From NCBI RefSeq assembly GCF_014839805.1, contig NC_051115.1:4276600-4340599 (forward strand): DNA of 64,000 bases, given 5' to 3'. Positions 10,396 to 24,600 of the stretch are shown one piece after another. Position 1 is the stretch's first letter, and each line of letters starts with the position of its first letter. The notes below the pieces were generated by a model, which saw nothing but the letters and a program-made list of their open reading frames with translations, was not told the origin of the DNA and did not search any database. The position numbers were made by a program, and so were the translations under genes. The stretch is from Manduca sexta. Lineage: Eukaryota; Arthropoda; Insecta; Lepidoptera; Sphingidae.

Positions 10396-12155
10396 CTGGA
10401 GGAAAGGTGGGAGGGGATTTCTGAGGAAAAAGTGTGAGGGAAGGCCAAGGAGCTATCTTAGGGGCCTTTCAAGTATTACGTAACGCAATTTGGAGGGGAG
10501 GGGAGTCTTGTAAAACGTTACGATGCGTTACAGCCGCCGGGGGGTTCGAACAATGCGGTTTTTTAGCGACTTTCCGGTATTTTGCGTAAAATAATTGTGA
10601 ATATTACAAAAAAATGTCAGTTTAGGGTTACATAACTTTTGGAGGGGGGGTGGCAGGGGCGTACAGGAAAGCGGAAGCGTATCTTGAATTGTTTGACATT
10701 TTATCATATTTCAAACAATTCCAAATAAAACATTTGCATTAGCATTTTAAATGTCTTTTTGTCTTAAATTATGAAATACGATGATTAAGTTATCACGAAG
10801 TTACAGAAGTTATCTTCAAGCGATTTTTACTATAAACTAACGGAAAGTCGACTTTTTGAAGACAGACTTCGGCGACACGTGGATACAACTATTGTAATAT
10901 TGTCGCTCGTGTACACGTTTATGAGTTGTGTAATATAATGTGGGTTTGCTAGTGTAAACTTACTATAATCTTAATTTTCAACTAAGTACAGTGAGCGACA
11001 AAAAGCGCTGAACAAATTCTAAATTAAAAAAATTTTTTTTTGGAATAACTTAAAATTTTAAAGATCTAATTTATTCTAGAAATAAAATTATAATCAAACT
11101 TAACATTACAGTCATTCACAAAAGAGGCTGAACAAATCCAAATCGTCTTTAACTTTAATTGAAAAGTATTTTCTTTGTATGAGGTAAAGTAACTCACTTT
11201 TATTTTTATTATGTGAAGAAAAAAATGTCCTGTAAAACACAAAAGCGTAAGCGACTTGCAGTTTTGTATTGTTCATATACTTATGTTAGAAACTGCACAT
11301 TTAATTATGACTCTTCAGCTTGTTTTTGACTATAGGAGACATCCATTAATTACGTGAGACGTATTCAGAAATTTTACTTTCTTATAGAAAAAAAATTCGT
11401 GATATTTGCCGGGATCCCCCTTCTCCCCAGAGTAATATACACTCTCCCTCTCCTACACACCTCACGCAATTAATAGCCACCCAGTTTTCATAAATCCGAT
11501 AGTGCGTTACAACAGCCAGGGGAGGCCGATCTCCCCTGCCTTCCCCTGGCTCGTGTACTATGACCGTCTCACCTGGCTGGTTGCTACTCTAAACACATTA
11601 CGTTATCCTGCACGCGTCGTTCTCGTTGGATTTCTTCTCGGCTTGGTCCGCCGTCTGGAAATGACAATAGCTTGGTATTTTTTCTATACGGACACTGCGA
11701 AGATACTTCGCCGCACTTGATGTGGAGTGAGGTCAAATAGAATGTAGACGAGAGATGATTAACCCTCGATAGTCGACACAATTATGCCGGCCTGTTGGAG
11801 CTGGATATACACAGACTGATCTCGGAACGCGAAACTTACGTAGGCCACTATGGCGGTAACACCTTGTGTACGGTTGCTATCCGGGCGGATATAATATATC
11901 TTACCACCAGCATTGTATACTGTCCCACTACTGGGCCTCCTCTACTGAGAGGTTTGAGCTCAGGCCACCTTCCTTCAAAGCTAGCTGAAGATCAATTTAC
12001 TCATACATACTAATGCCTTTCATACCCCAAGGAGTAGGCAGGGGACTACATGCATATAGTGTACTACTACCCACATTCCGCGGTATATTCCATCCCATGA
12101 TAGGAGATCAGCCATGTCGAGCACAAATTTACACTATTCCAAAAGGGACATTTTA
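10396..12155. other. repeat-rich candidate intron, no gene seen
   Basis: Holds remnants of repeats: 'tattacgtaacgcaatttgg' near 10475, 'catccattaattacgtgag' near 11340 with 'cctcacgcaattaatag' near 11460, a 'gtcgac' element at 11735-11900, and SINE scraps at 11890-12130. Open frames here show no family resemblance. Confidence 0.45.
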
Positions 12156-12159
12156 ATTT

Positions 12160-12345
12160 TTCACTAGCTCTTGCTCGCGGCTCCGGCCGTGTGAAGGAAT
12201 ATTCCTGGAAATTAAAGTAGCCTATAACCTTCCCAGGGTCTTAAACTATCTCCATATCAAATATCATAAAAATTCGTTCAGTTGATTTTGAGAAAATCGA
12301 TAACATACAGACAAACATAAAGACGAACTTTGTTTTATAATATGT
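12160..12345 (+). repeat. RTE-like LINE 3' tail
   Basis: 'ctcgcggctccggccgtgtg', 'cttcccagggtct' and 'gaactttgttttataatatg', as at 3720-3905. Confidence 0.6.
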
Positions 12346-12359
12346 AAATATACTCACCA

Positions 12360-12690
12360 TACAAATAGCGGCGATAGCCTAGTTTGGTGTGGAACGGACT
12401 GCCGAGACGAATGTCCGCAGGTTCAAATCCCAAGGGCACACACCTCTGACTTTTCTAAAATCATGTGTGTATTCTTTGTGAATTTATCGTTCGCTTTAAC
12501 GGTGAAGGAAAACATCGTGAGGAAACCTGCACATCTGAGAAGTTCTCTATAGGAATTTCGAAGGTGTGTGAAGTCTACCAATCCGCACTAGGCCAGCGTG
12601 GTGGACTAAGGCCTAATCCCCCTCTCAGTAGTTAGAGGAGGCCCGTGCAGCAGTGGGCAAGTATATAATACAGGGCTGATATTATTATTA
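12360..12690 (+). mobile_element. family-2 SINE abutting a ULK3-like splice donor
   Basis: A full copy with tRNA-like head and ATT-rich tail. The tail ends within about ten bases of the donor at 12697/12696, so the intron begins almost inside the SINE. Confidence 0.85.
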
Positions 12691-12697
12691 TACTCAC

Positions 12698-15600
12698 TAT
12701 ACTGGAGTCCTTGGAGTCCAGGTAAGGCAGCGTGACCTGCCTCGTGAACAACCGCTTCAGACCGAAGTGAGACCGCGACGGCTTCGGGCTCGACTGTACT
12801 GAGCCACTGCTGTTGGTCTTGTCCTGCATACGATGTACAATATCATTGCATAAAGCATATGGTAATGACACCGTAAAGGTAATGAGCGTGAGGGGAATGA
12901 TATTATGGTAATGACATTATAAAAGATGTAGCGGCGTAAAGGTTAACGCCACTGTAGAGGAACAGATGGTTGCGTTCCTCTATGGAAGGGGAAGATTTCC
13001 AGTCAGGCAGATGTAGTGACCGGTCGCGGCCCCTCCAACGGTTCCTATTCGGAGATGGTATATAGGCAACGCGTCGCTCAAATTGTGCAAGCGTGATTCA
13101 GGATCGACGTCGCCATCTATCGTGATTGCTGTGTGATATCAATGTAGTTGCGTCACTGCATCGATCCTCTTGCAGTTCCGGCGATGTTGACAAGATGGCG
13201 GTGTATGTATCGATTGTACCGCCACAAAGATATGACGTGAAGTGATATTGTTTTTATAGAAAATGCATACTGTATGGCCATAAAAAATTATAATCATTTA
13301 CCAGAGGAACTAAAACAAACCACATTAAATAATTTAAAAATAAACTGATACAAATACTTATAAACAAACTGTATTTTAATATAAATGAATCATTAAATGA
13401 TAGAAATAAATAATAATAATAATATCAGCCCTGTATTATATACTTGCCCACTGCTGAGCACGGGCCTCCTCTACTACCGAGAGGGATTAGACCTTAGTCC
13501 ACCACGCTGTAGTGCGGGTAGACTTCACACACCTTCGAAATTCCTATAGAGAACTTCTCAGATGTGCAGGTTTCCTCACGATGTTTTCCTTCACCGTTAA
13601 AGCGAACGATAAATTCACAAAGAATACACACGTGATTTTTTAGAAAAGTCAGAGGTGTGTGCCCTTGGGATTTGAACCTGCGGACATTCGTCTCGGCAGT
13701 CCGTTCCACACCCAACTAGGCTATCGCCGCTTTAAATGATAGAAATATTCATATAAAAATATAACATTGATATATTAATATTAAAATTAAAAATATTATA
13801 TACTTTTGACTAAGATATGAATAATATTAATTTATATAAAAATACTTAATAACTTAAAGCTAATATTGTTAAAAATTGTAATCTATTTTTTATATATCTC
13901 ATAAAATATATGTGTATGTGTATGTGTGTGTGTGTGTACATGCGTACAAGTATTTAAGTTTGGTTCGTAAATATAAAAGACTGAAGTCCGGGTAAAATAT
14001 GGTTTATTTACACTGAACTAGTCTAAACGGTGAAATGGTAATGGTTATGATAATGGTAATGAGAACACGCGAACTGGTCGACGATCGAACGTGAACTGAT
14101 TGGTAAAATTAATACAACACAACAGTGACTACACACCGCTCGGTGGCAGAAATAGACATTGCAGTGGTACCTACCTAGACTCTCACATATAAGACATACC
14201 ACCAGTAAAACGTAGCATGTCTAGTACGTAGTACATATATATCGATGCTGTTAGACGATTATTGTAAACGCAATATATAAAACGAGCACGTCACTAATGA
14301 CGTTTTGACAAAATAGAACGTCACTAGCTTCCTCTCACTCTGTCTGTGTCCATGGCTCTTGTAACACTGTAGAAGTATATATCTCTGTTCATCGTGGAAT
14401 CCTACTTCGTTTTATTTAAAAACCATCAGATGTCCTCACCTGTCCTTGTGTAGAGGGTTCCTTCCCCGCGTCCTGCGCCACGCTGCACGAACATCGACCA
14501 TTCTCCGACGACGATGAGTTGGTCTGAGCTGATGTGCACACGCATGGGTTGCACGCCAGCGTGCGATTGGCTGGGAATAACATTGATTGTAATGAAGTGA
14601 AATGATTTATTTGAGCCTGTAAAATGTTATACATTTAGATTCCGTCAATATTAACTCTAACAGTTCCTGCTGTTCTCACCAGAGAACTGGCAAGAAACTG
14701 GTGTTGCTCTTTTCATAATCAGTTTAAGGTATAAAGTATGATTGCGAAAGTTTGTGATGTTAGAAAATGCAATTTTGTATGAATTTTAATAAAAGTTGAC
14801 ACTGAAATGGCCCAAGTTCTGAACTCATATATAGATTATACACTGTCTCAGAAAGATAGAATCTTGAGTGGTATTAACTACTTTCTATCCCGTAAAAATG
14901 TCACGTTGTCAAATGTCCCGGATCAGCCTGTGTATATCCGGTTCCAACAGGCATAATTGTGTCGACTGACGGGTAATCATCTCTCGTCAGTCGACATTCT
15001 ATAGGACCACAATCCACTTACCATCAGGTGTAGTCAGGTAACTTTGCCGCTTTAAAAACCGTTAGTGTAGGTGCGCATACGCATAAAAAGTCTTCCACAA
15101 TGCTCAAGCTGATTGCCAGCTATTAAACCGTAACATACGAACTGCAACTCACCAATGGGTCCGTTGGCCCTCGAGTGTTGGCACGAGACCTCTTGCGGTG
15201 CAGACACTTCTGCGGCCGGGAGGTCTCTCGGAGACTCTCCTCGCAGCATCAGCTTCAATTCCTCAGCTCTCTCCATGTATCTGATAATCAGAGTTGACGA
15301 TTTGAAGATTCTAGTTATGCCATTCATAGTGACTTGTGACCCCAAACAACCTGATAGTAGGTGGAGTAGGTTACGACAGAGTTTCGAATCATAAAATATG
15401 ATATCGAAGGTAAAAATAATATAAAGGGCGTTGATAGCTGTAACACAGTTTTAACTACAGCAGCTATCATCGTTCACTTTTGTTATTGTAGTTTTTTTTA
15501 AAAATGGTTCACAATAAAAAAAAAAAAAAAATACTAATTAATTTAAGCGACTTTTTTCCGACACCAAGTTTCATACATATTTAATATCAGTATTTTTTTC

Positions 15601-18600
15601 TATGTTTTTTTAACCTAGTTGAATTTTTTCGAAAAAATATGTCGTTAATTCAATTAGCCTTTAACCGTCGATATATTCTCTGACATATCATATCTTATCA
15701 ATCGGCACAACTCTGTTCAATAAATACACATTCACGCCTTTTATCCCCGAAGGTGTAGGTCGATGCGACATTGCTGCTCCCATTTTCCCACCGTGTGTAT
15801 TCCGTACCATGATAGGGGGTGAGCATACCGGGCACAATAACACTTTGAACGGCATGCTCGTCTCGTCGTCGCCTGCAATAGAAATAAATGTAGGATCCCC
15901 TGGCACGAGGTAGCGCAGCCCGTGGCTGTAGGGTCCCCTGACCTGGCGAGTTTGGCGGCGAGCGCGCCCCTGCGGTCGGCGTCGCTCTCTGCGCCGACGC
16001 ACGGCACGAGGTAGCGCAGCCCGTGGCTGTAGGGTCCCCTGACCTGGCGAGTTTGGCGGCGAGCGCGCCCCTGCGGTCGGCGTCGCTCTCTGCGCCGACG
16101 CACGGCACGAGGTAGCGCAGCCCGTGGCTGTAGGGTCCCCTGACCTGGCGAGTTTGGCGGCGAGCGCGCCCCTGCGGTCGGCGTCGCTCTCTGCGCCGAC
16201 GCACGGCACGAGGTAGCGCAGCCCGTGGCTGTAGGGTCCCCTGACCTGGCGAGTTTGGCGGCGAGCGCGCCCCTGCGGTCGGCGTCGCTCTCTGCGACCG
16301 ACGCACGGCACGAGGTAGCGCAGCCCGTGGCTGTAGGGTCCCCTGACCTGGCGAGTTTGGCGGCGAGCGCGCCCCTGCGGTCGGCGTCGCTCTCTGCGCC
16401 GACGCACGGCACGAGGTAGCGCAGCCCGTGGCTGTAGGGTCCCCTGACCTGGCGAGTTTGGCGGCGAGCGCGCCCTGCGGTCGGCGTCGCTCTCTGCGCC
16501 GACGCACGGCACGAGGTAGCGCAGCCCGTGGCTGTAGGGTCCCCTGACCTGGCGAGTTTGGCGGCGAGCGCGCCCCTGCGGTCGGCGTCGCTCTCTGCGC
16601 CGACGCACGGCACGAGGTAGCGCAGCCCGTGGCTGTAGGGTCCCCTGACCTGGCGAGTTTGGCGGCGAGCGCGCCCCTGCGGTCGGCGTCGCTCTCTGCG
16701 CCGACGCACGGCACGAGGTAGCGCAGCCCGTGGCTGTAGGGTCCCCTGACCTGGCGAGTTTGGCGGCGAGCGCGCCCCTGCGGTCGGCGTCGCTCTCTGC
16801 GCCGACGCACGGCACGAGGTAGCGCAGCCCGTGGCTGTAGGGTCCCCTGACCTGGCGAGTTTGGCGGCGAGCGCGCCCCTGCGGTCGGCGTCGCTCTCTG
16901 CGCCGACGCACGGCACGAGGTAGCGCAGCCCGTGGCTGTAGGGTCCCCTGACCTGGCGAGTTTGGCGGCGAGCGCGCCCCTGCGGTCGGCGTCGCTCTCT
17001 GCGCCGACGCACGGCACGAGGTAGCGCAGCCCGTGGCTGTAGGGTCCCCTGACCTGGCGAGTTTGGCGGCGTCTCTGCGCCGACGCACGGCACGAGGTAG
17101 CGCAGCCCGTGGCTGTAGGGTCCCCTGACCTGGCGAGTTTGGCGGCGAGCGCGCCCCTGCGGTCGGCGTCGCTCTCTGCGCCGACGCACGGCACGAGGTA
17201 GCGCAGCCCGTGGCTGTAGGGTCCCCTGACCTGGCGAGTTTGGCGGCGAGCGCGCCCCTGCGGTCGGCGTCGCTCTCTGCGCCGACGCACGGCACGAGGT
17301 AGCGCAGCCCGTGGCTGTAGGGTCCCCTGACCTGGCGAGTTTGGCGGCGAGCGCGCCCCTGCGGTCGGCGTCGCTCTCTGCGCCGACGCACGGCACGAGG
17401 TAGCGCAGCCCGTGGCTGTAGGGTCCCCTGACCTGGCGAGTTTGGCGGCGAGCGCGCCCTGCGGTCGGCGTCGCTCTCTGCGCCGACGCACGGCACGAGG
17501 TAGCGCAGCCCGTGGCTGTAGGGTCCCCTGACCTGGCGAGTTTGGCGGCGAGCGCGCCCCCTGCGGTCGGCGTCGCTCTCTGCGCCGACGCACGGCACGA
17601 GGTAGCGCAGCCCGTGGCTGTAGGGTCCCCTGACCTGGCGAGTTTGGCGGCGAGCGCGCCCCTGCGGTCGGCGTCGCTCTCTGCGCCGACGCACGGCACG
17701 AGGTAGCGCAGCCCGTGGCTGTAGGGTCCCCTGACCTGGCGAGTTTGGCGGCGAGCGCGCCCTGCGGTCGGCGTCGCTCTCTGCGCCGACGCACGGCACG
17801 AGGTAGCGCAGCCCGTGGCTGTAGGGTCCCCTGACCTGGCGAGTTTGGCGGCGAGCGCGCCCTGCGGTCGGCGTCGCTCTCTGCGCCGACGCACGGCACG
17901 AGGTAGCGCAGCCCGTGGCTGTAGGGTCCCCTGACCTGGCGAGTTTGGCGGCGAGCGCGCCCTGCGGTCGGCGTCGCTCTCTGCGCCGACGCACGGCACG
18001 AGGTAGCGCAGCCCGTGGCTGTAGGGTCCCCTGACCTGGCGAGTTTGGCGGCGAGCGCGCCCCCTGCCGACGGCGTCGCTCTCTGCGCCGACGCACGGCA
18101 CGAGGTAGCGCAGCCCGTGGCTGTAGGGTCCCCTGACCTGGCGAGTTTGGCGGCGAGCGCGCCCTGCGGTCGGCGTCGCTCTCTGCGCCGACGCACGGCA
18201 CGAGGTAGCGCAGCCCGTGGCTGTAGGGTCCCCTGACCTGGCGAGTTTGGCGGCGAGCGCGCCCCTGCGGTCGGCGTCGCTCTCTGCGCCGACGCACGGC
18301 ACGAGGTAGCGCAGCCCGTGGCTGTAGGGTCCCCTGACCTGGCGAGTTTGGCGGCGAGCGCGCCCCTGCGGTCGGCGTCGCTCTCTGCGCCGACGCACGG
18401 CACGAGGTAGCGCAGCCCGTGGCTGTAGGGTCCCCTGACCTGGCGAGTTTGGCGGCGAGCGCGCCCTGCGGTCGGCGTCGCTCTCTGCGCCGACGCACGG
18501 CACGAGGTAGCGCAGCCCGTGGCTGTAGGGTCCCCTGACCTGGCGAGTTTGGCGGCGAGCGCGCTCCCTGCGGTCGGCGTCGCTCTCTGCGCCGACGCAC

Positions 18601-21600
18601 GGCACGAGGTAGCGCAGCCCGTGGCTGTAGGGTCCCCTGACCTGGCGAGTTTGGCGGCGAGCGCGCCCTGCGGTCGGCGTCGCTCTCTGCGCCGACGCAC
18701 GGCACGAGGTAGCGCAGCCCGTGGCTGTAGGGTCCCCTGACCTGGCGAGTTTGGCGGCGAGCGCGCCCTGCGGTCGGCGTCGCTCTCTGCGCCGACGCAC
18801 GGCACGAGGTAGCGCAGCCCGTGGCTGTAGGGTCCCCTGACCTGGCGAGTTTGGCGGCGAGCGCGCCCTGCGGTCGGCGTCGCTCTCTGCGCCGACGCAC
18901 GGCACGAGGTAGCGCAGCCCGTGGCTGTAGGGTCCCCTGACCTGGCGAGTTTGGCGGCGAGCGCGCCCCTGCGGTCGGCGTCGCTCTCTGCGCCGACGCA
19001 CGGCACGAGGTAGCGCAGCCCGTGGCTGTAGGGTCCCCTGACCTGGCGAGTTTGGCGGCGAGCGCGCCCTGCGGTCGGCGTCGCTCTCTGCGCCGACGCA
19101 CGGCACGAGGTAGCGCAGCCCGTGGCTGTAGGGTCCCCTGACCTGGCGAGTTTGGCGGCGAGCGCGCCCTGCGGTCGGCGTCGCTCTCTGCGCCGACGCA
19201 CGGCACGAGGTAGCGCAGCCCGTGGCTGTAGGGTCCCCTGACCTGGCGAGTTTGGCGGCGAGCGCGCCCTGCGGTCGGCGTCGCTCTCTGCGCCGACGCA
19301 CGGCACGAGGTAGCGCAGCCCGTGGCTGTAGGGTCCCCTGACCTGGCGAGTTTGGCGGCGAGCGCGCCCCTGCGGTCGGCGTCGCTCTCTGCGCCGACGC
19401 ACGGCACGAGGTAGCGCAGCCCGTGGCTGTAGGGTCCCCTGACCTGGCGAGTTTGGCGGCGAGCGCGCCCTGCGGTCGGCGTCGCTCTCTGCGCCGACGC
19501 ACGGCACGAGGTAGCGCAGCCCGTGGCTGTAGGGTCCCCTGACCTGGCGAGTTTGGCGGCGAGCGCGCCCCTGCGGTCGGCGTCGCTCTCTGCGCCGACG
19601 CACGGCACGAGGTAGCGCAGCCCGTGGCTGTAGGGTCCCCTGACCTGGCGAGTTTGGCGGCGAGCGCGCCCTGCGGTCGGCGTCGCTCTCTGCGCCGACG
19701 CACGGCACGAGGTAGCGCAGCCCGTGGCTGTAGGGTCCCCTGACCTGGCGAGTTTGGCGGCGAGCGCGCCCCTGCGGTCGGCGTCGCTCTCTGCGCCGAC
19801 GCACGGCACGAGGTAGCGCAGCCCGTGGCTGTAGGGTCCCCTGACCTGGCGAGTTTGGCGGCGGGCGCGCCCTGCGGTCGGCGTCGCTCTCTGCGCCGAC
19901 GCACGGCACGAGGTAGCGCAGCCCGTGGCTGTAGGGTCCCCTGACCTGGCGAGTTTGGCGGCGAGCGCGCCCCTGCGGTCGGCGTCGCTCTCTGCGCCGA
20001 CGCACGGCACGAGGTAGCGCAGCCCGTGGCTGTAGGGTCCCCTGACCTGGCGAGTTTGGCGGCGAGCGCGCCCCTGCGGTCGGCGTCGCTCTCTGCGCCG
20101 ACGCACGGCACGAGGTAGCGCAGCCCGTGGCTGTAGGGTCCCCTGACCTGGCGAGTTTGGCGGCGAGCGCGCCCCTGCGGTCGGCGTCGCTCTCTGCGCC
20201 GACGCACGGCACGAGGTAGCGCAGCCCGTGGCTGTAGGGTCCCCTGACCTGGCGAGTTTGGCGGCGAGCGCGCCCTGCGGTCGGCGTCGCTCTCTGCGCC
20301 GACGCACGGCACGAGGTAGCGCAGCCCGTGGCTGTAGGGTCCCCTGACCTGGCGAGTTTGGCGGCGAGCGCGCCCTGCGGTCGGCGTCGCTCTCTGCGCC
20401 GACGCACGGCACGAGGTAGCGCAGCCCGTGGCTGTAGGGTCCCCTGACCTGGCGAGTTTGGCGGCGAGCGCGCCCCTGCGGTCGGCGTCGCTCTCTGCGC
20501 CGACGCACGGCACGAGGTAGCGCAGCCCGTGGCTGTAGGGTCCCCTGACCTGGCGAGTTTGGCGGCGAGCGCGCCCCTGCGGTCGGCGTCGCTCTCTGCG
20601 CCGACGCACGGCACGAGGTAGCGCAGCCCGTGGCTGTAGGGTCCCCTGACCTGGCGAGTTTGGCGGCGAGCGCGCCCCTGCGGTCGGCGTCGCTCTCTGC
20701 GCCGACGCACGGCACGAGGTAGCGCAGCCCGTGGCTGTAGGGTCCCCTGACCTGGCGAGTTTGGCGGCGAGCGCGCCCTGCGGTCGGCGTCGCTCTCTGC
20801 GCCGACGCACGGCACGAGGTAGCGCAGCCCGTGGCTGTAGGGTCCCCTGACCTGGCGAGTTTGGCGGCGAGCGCGCCCCTGCGGTCGGCGTCGCTCTCTG
20901 CGCCGACGCACGGCACGAGGTAGCGCAGCCCGTGGCTGTAGGGTCCCCTGACCTGGCGAGTTTGGCGGCGAGCGCGCCCTGCGGTCGGCGTCGCTCTCTG
21001 CGCCGACGCACGGCACGAGGTAGCGCAGCCCGTGGCTGTAGGGTCCCCTGACCTGGCGAGTTTGGCGGCGAGCGCGCCCTGCGGTCGGCGTCGCTCTCTG
21101 CGCCGACGCACGGCACGAGGTAGCGCAGCCCGTGGCTGTAGGGTCCCCTGACCTGGCGAGTTTGGCGGCGAGCGCGCCCTGCGGTCGGCGTCGCTCTCTG
21201 CGCCGACGCACGGCACGAGGTAGCGCAGCCCGTGGCTGTAGGGTCCCCTGACCTGGCGAGTTTGGCGGCGAGCGCGCCCCTGCGGTCGGCGTCGCTCTCT
21301 GCGCCGACGCACGGCACGAGGTAGCGCAGCCCGTGGCTGTAGGGTCCCCTGACCTGGCGAGTTTGGCGGCGAGCGCGCCCTGCGGTCGGCGTCGCTCTCT
21401 GCGCCGACGCACGGCACGAGGTAGCGCAGCCCGTGGCTGTAGGGTCCCCTGACCTGGCGAGTTTGGCGGCGAGCGCGCCCTGCGGTCGGCGTCGCTCTCT
21501 GCGCCGACGCACGGCACGAGGGTAGCGCAGCCCGTGGCTGTAGGGTCCCCTGACCTGGCGAGTTTGGCGGCGAGCGCGCCCTGCGGTCGGCGTCGCTCTC

Positions 21601-24600
21601 TGCGCCGACGCACGGCACGAGGTAGCGCAGCCCGTGGCTGTAGGGTCCCCTGACCTGGCGAGTTTGGCGGCGAGCGCGCCCCTGCGGTCGGCGTCGCTCT
21701 CTGCGCCGACGCACGGCACGAGGTAGCGCAGCCCGTGGCTGTAGGGTCCCCTGACCTGGCGAGTTTGGCGGCGAGCGCGCCCTGCGGTCGGCGTCGCTCT
21801 CTGCGCCGACGCACGGCACGAGGTAGCGCAGCCCGTGGCTGTAGGGTCCCCTGACCTGGCGAGTTTGGCGGCGAGCGCGCCCTGCGGTCGGCGTCGCTCT
21901 CTGCGCCGACGCACGGCACGAGGTAGCGCAGCCCGTGGCTGTAGGGTCCCCTGACCTGGCGAGTTTGGCGGCGAGCGCGCCCTGCGGTCGGCGTCGCTCT
22001 CTGCGCCGACGCACGGCACGAGGTAGCGCAGCCCGTGGCTGTAGGGTCCCCTGACCTGGCGAGTTTGGCGGCGAGCGCGCCCCTGCGGTCGGCGTCGCTC
22101 TCTGCGCCGACGCACGGCACGAGGTAGCGCAGCCCGTGGCTGTAGGGTCCCCTGACCTGGCGAGTTTGGCGGCGAGCGCGCCCTGCGGTCGGCGTCGCTC
22201 TCTGCGCCGACGCACGGCACGAGGTAGCGCAGCCCGTGGCTGTAGGGTCCCCTGACCTGGCGAGTTTGGCGGCGAGCGCGCCCCTGCGGTCGGCGTCGCT
22301 CTCTGCGCCGACGCACGGCACGAGGTAGCGCAGCCCGTGGCTGTAGGGTCCCCTGACCTGGCGAGTTTGGCGGCGAGCGCGCCCCTGCGGTCGGCGTCGC
22401 TCTCTGCGCCGACGCACGGCACGAGGTAGCGCAGCCCGTGGCTGTAGGGTCCCCTGACCTGGCGAGTTTGGCGGCGAGCGCGCCCCTGCGGTCGGCGTCG
22501 CTCTCTGCGCCGACGCACGGCACGAGGTAGCGCAGCCCGTGGCTGTAGGGTCCCCTGACCTGGCGAGTTTGGCGGCGAGCGCGCCCTGCGGTCGGCGTCG
22601 CTCTCTGCGCCGACGCACGGCACGAGGTAGCGCAGCCCGTGGCTGTAGGGTCCCCTGACCTGGCGAGTTTGGCGGCGAGCGCGCCCTGCGGTCGGCGTCG
22701 CTCTCTGCGCCGACGCACGGCACGAGGTAGCGCAGCCCGTGGCTGTAGGGTCCCCTGACCTGGCGAGTTTGGCGGCGAGCGCGCCCTGCGGTCGGCGTCG
22801 CTCTCTGCGCCGACGCACGGCACGAGGTAGCGCAGCCCGTGGCTGTAGGGTCCCCTGACCTGGCGAGTTTGGCGGCGAGCGCGCCCCTGCGGTCGGCGTC
22901 GCTCTCTGCGCCGACGCACGGCACGAGGTAGCGCAGCCCGTGGCTGTAGGGTCCCCTGACCTGGCGAGTTTGGCGGCGAGCGCGCCCTGCGGTCGGCGTC
23001 GCTCTCTGCGCCGACGCACGGCACGAGGTAGCGCAGCCCGTGGCTGTAGGGTCCCCTGACCTGGCGAGTTTGGGCGGCGAGCGCGCCCCTGCGGTCGGCG
23101 TCGCTCTCTGCGCCGACGCACGGCACGAGGTAGCGCAGCCCGTGGCTGTAGGGTCCCCTGACCTGGCGAGTTTGGCGGCGAGCGCGCCCCTGCGGTCGGC
23201 GTCGCTCTCTGCGCCGACGCACGGCACGAGGTAGCGCAGCCCGTGGCTGTAGGGTCCCCTGACCTGGCGAGTTTGGCGGCGAGCGCGCCCCTGCGGTCGG
23301 CGTCGCTCTCTGCGCCGACGCACGGCACGAGGTAGCGCAGCCCGTGGCTGTAGGGTCCCCTGACCTGGCGAGTTTGGCGGCGGTTTGGCGGCGAGCGCGC
23401 CCCTGCGGTCGGCGTCGCTCTCTGCGCCGACGCACGGCACGAGGTAGCGCAGCCCGTGGCTGTAGGGTCCCCTGACCTGGCGAGTTTGGCGGCGAGCGCG
23501 CCCCTGCGGTCGGCGTCGCTCTCTGCGCCGACGCACGGCACGAGGTAGCGCAGCCCGTGGCTGTAGGGTCCCCTGACCTGGCGAGTTTGGCGGCGAGCGC
23601 GCCCCTGCGGTCGGCGTCGCTCTCTGCGCCGACGCACGGCACGAGGTAGCGCAGCCCGTGGCTGTAGGGTCCCCTGACCTGGCGAGTTTGGCGGCGAGCG
23701 CGCCCTGCGGTCGGCGTCGCTCTCTGCGCCGACGCACGGCACGAGGTAGCGCAGCCCGTGGCTGTAGGGTCCCCTGACCTGGCGAGTTTGGCGGCGAGCG
23801 CGCCCCTGCGGTCGGCGTCGCTCTCTGCGCCGACGCACGGCACGAGGTAGCGCAGCCCGTGGCTGTAGGGTCCCCTGACCTGGCGAGTTTGGCGGCGAGC
23901 GCGCCCCTGCGGTCGGCGTCGCTCTCTGCGCCGACGCACGGCACGAGGTAGCGCAGCCCGTGGCTGTAGGGTCCCCTGACCTGGCGAGTTTGGCGGCGAG
24001 CGCGCCCCTGCGGTCGGCGTCGCTCTCTGCGCCGACGCACGGCACGAGGTAGCGCAGCCCGTGGCTGTAGGGTCCCCTGACCTGGCGAGTTTGGCGGCGA
24101 GCGCGCCCCTGCGGTCGGCGTCGCTCTCTGCGCCGACGCACGGCACGAGGTAGCGCAGCCCGTGGCTGTAGGGTCCCCTGACCTGGCGAGTTTGGCGGCG
24201 AGCGCGCCCCTGCGGTCGGCGTCGCTCTCTGCGCCGACGCACGGCACGAGGTAGCGCAGCCCGTGGCTGTAGGGTCCCCTGACCTGGCGAGTTTGGCGGC
24301 GAGCGCGCCCCTGCGGTCGGCGTCGCTCTCTGCGCCGACGCACGGCACGAGGTAGCGCAGCCCGTGGCTGTAGGGTCCCCTGACCTGGCGAGTTTGGCGG
24401 CGAGCGCGCCCCTGCGGTCGGCGTCGCTCTCTGCGCCGACGCACGGCACGAGGTAGCGCAGCCCGTGGCTGTAGGGTCCCCTGACCTGGCGAGTTTGGCG
24501 GCGCGCGCGCCCTGCGGTCGGCGTCGCTCTCTGCGCCGACGCACGGCACGAGGTAGCGCAGCCCGTGGCTGTAGGGTCCCCTGACCTGGCGAGTTATGCG

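Larger units (their letters stand above)
12900..14430. other. ULK3-like intron, no gene seen
   Basis: Contains a reversed family-2 SINE (13410-13735), a TG microsatellite (13908-13940) and the tail of a family-3 copy (14110-14210). The rest is AT-rich and unremarkable. Confidence 0.5.

Noticed and set aside
16225..23234. Plus-strand repeat frames beginning [14 protein letters not shown]
   Set aside because: They are the complement of the minisatellite, broken by a stop once per unit, and arise only where unit lengths happen to skip it.
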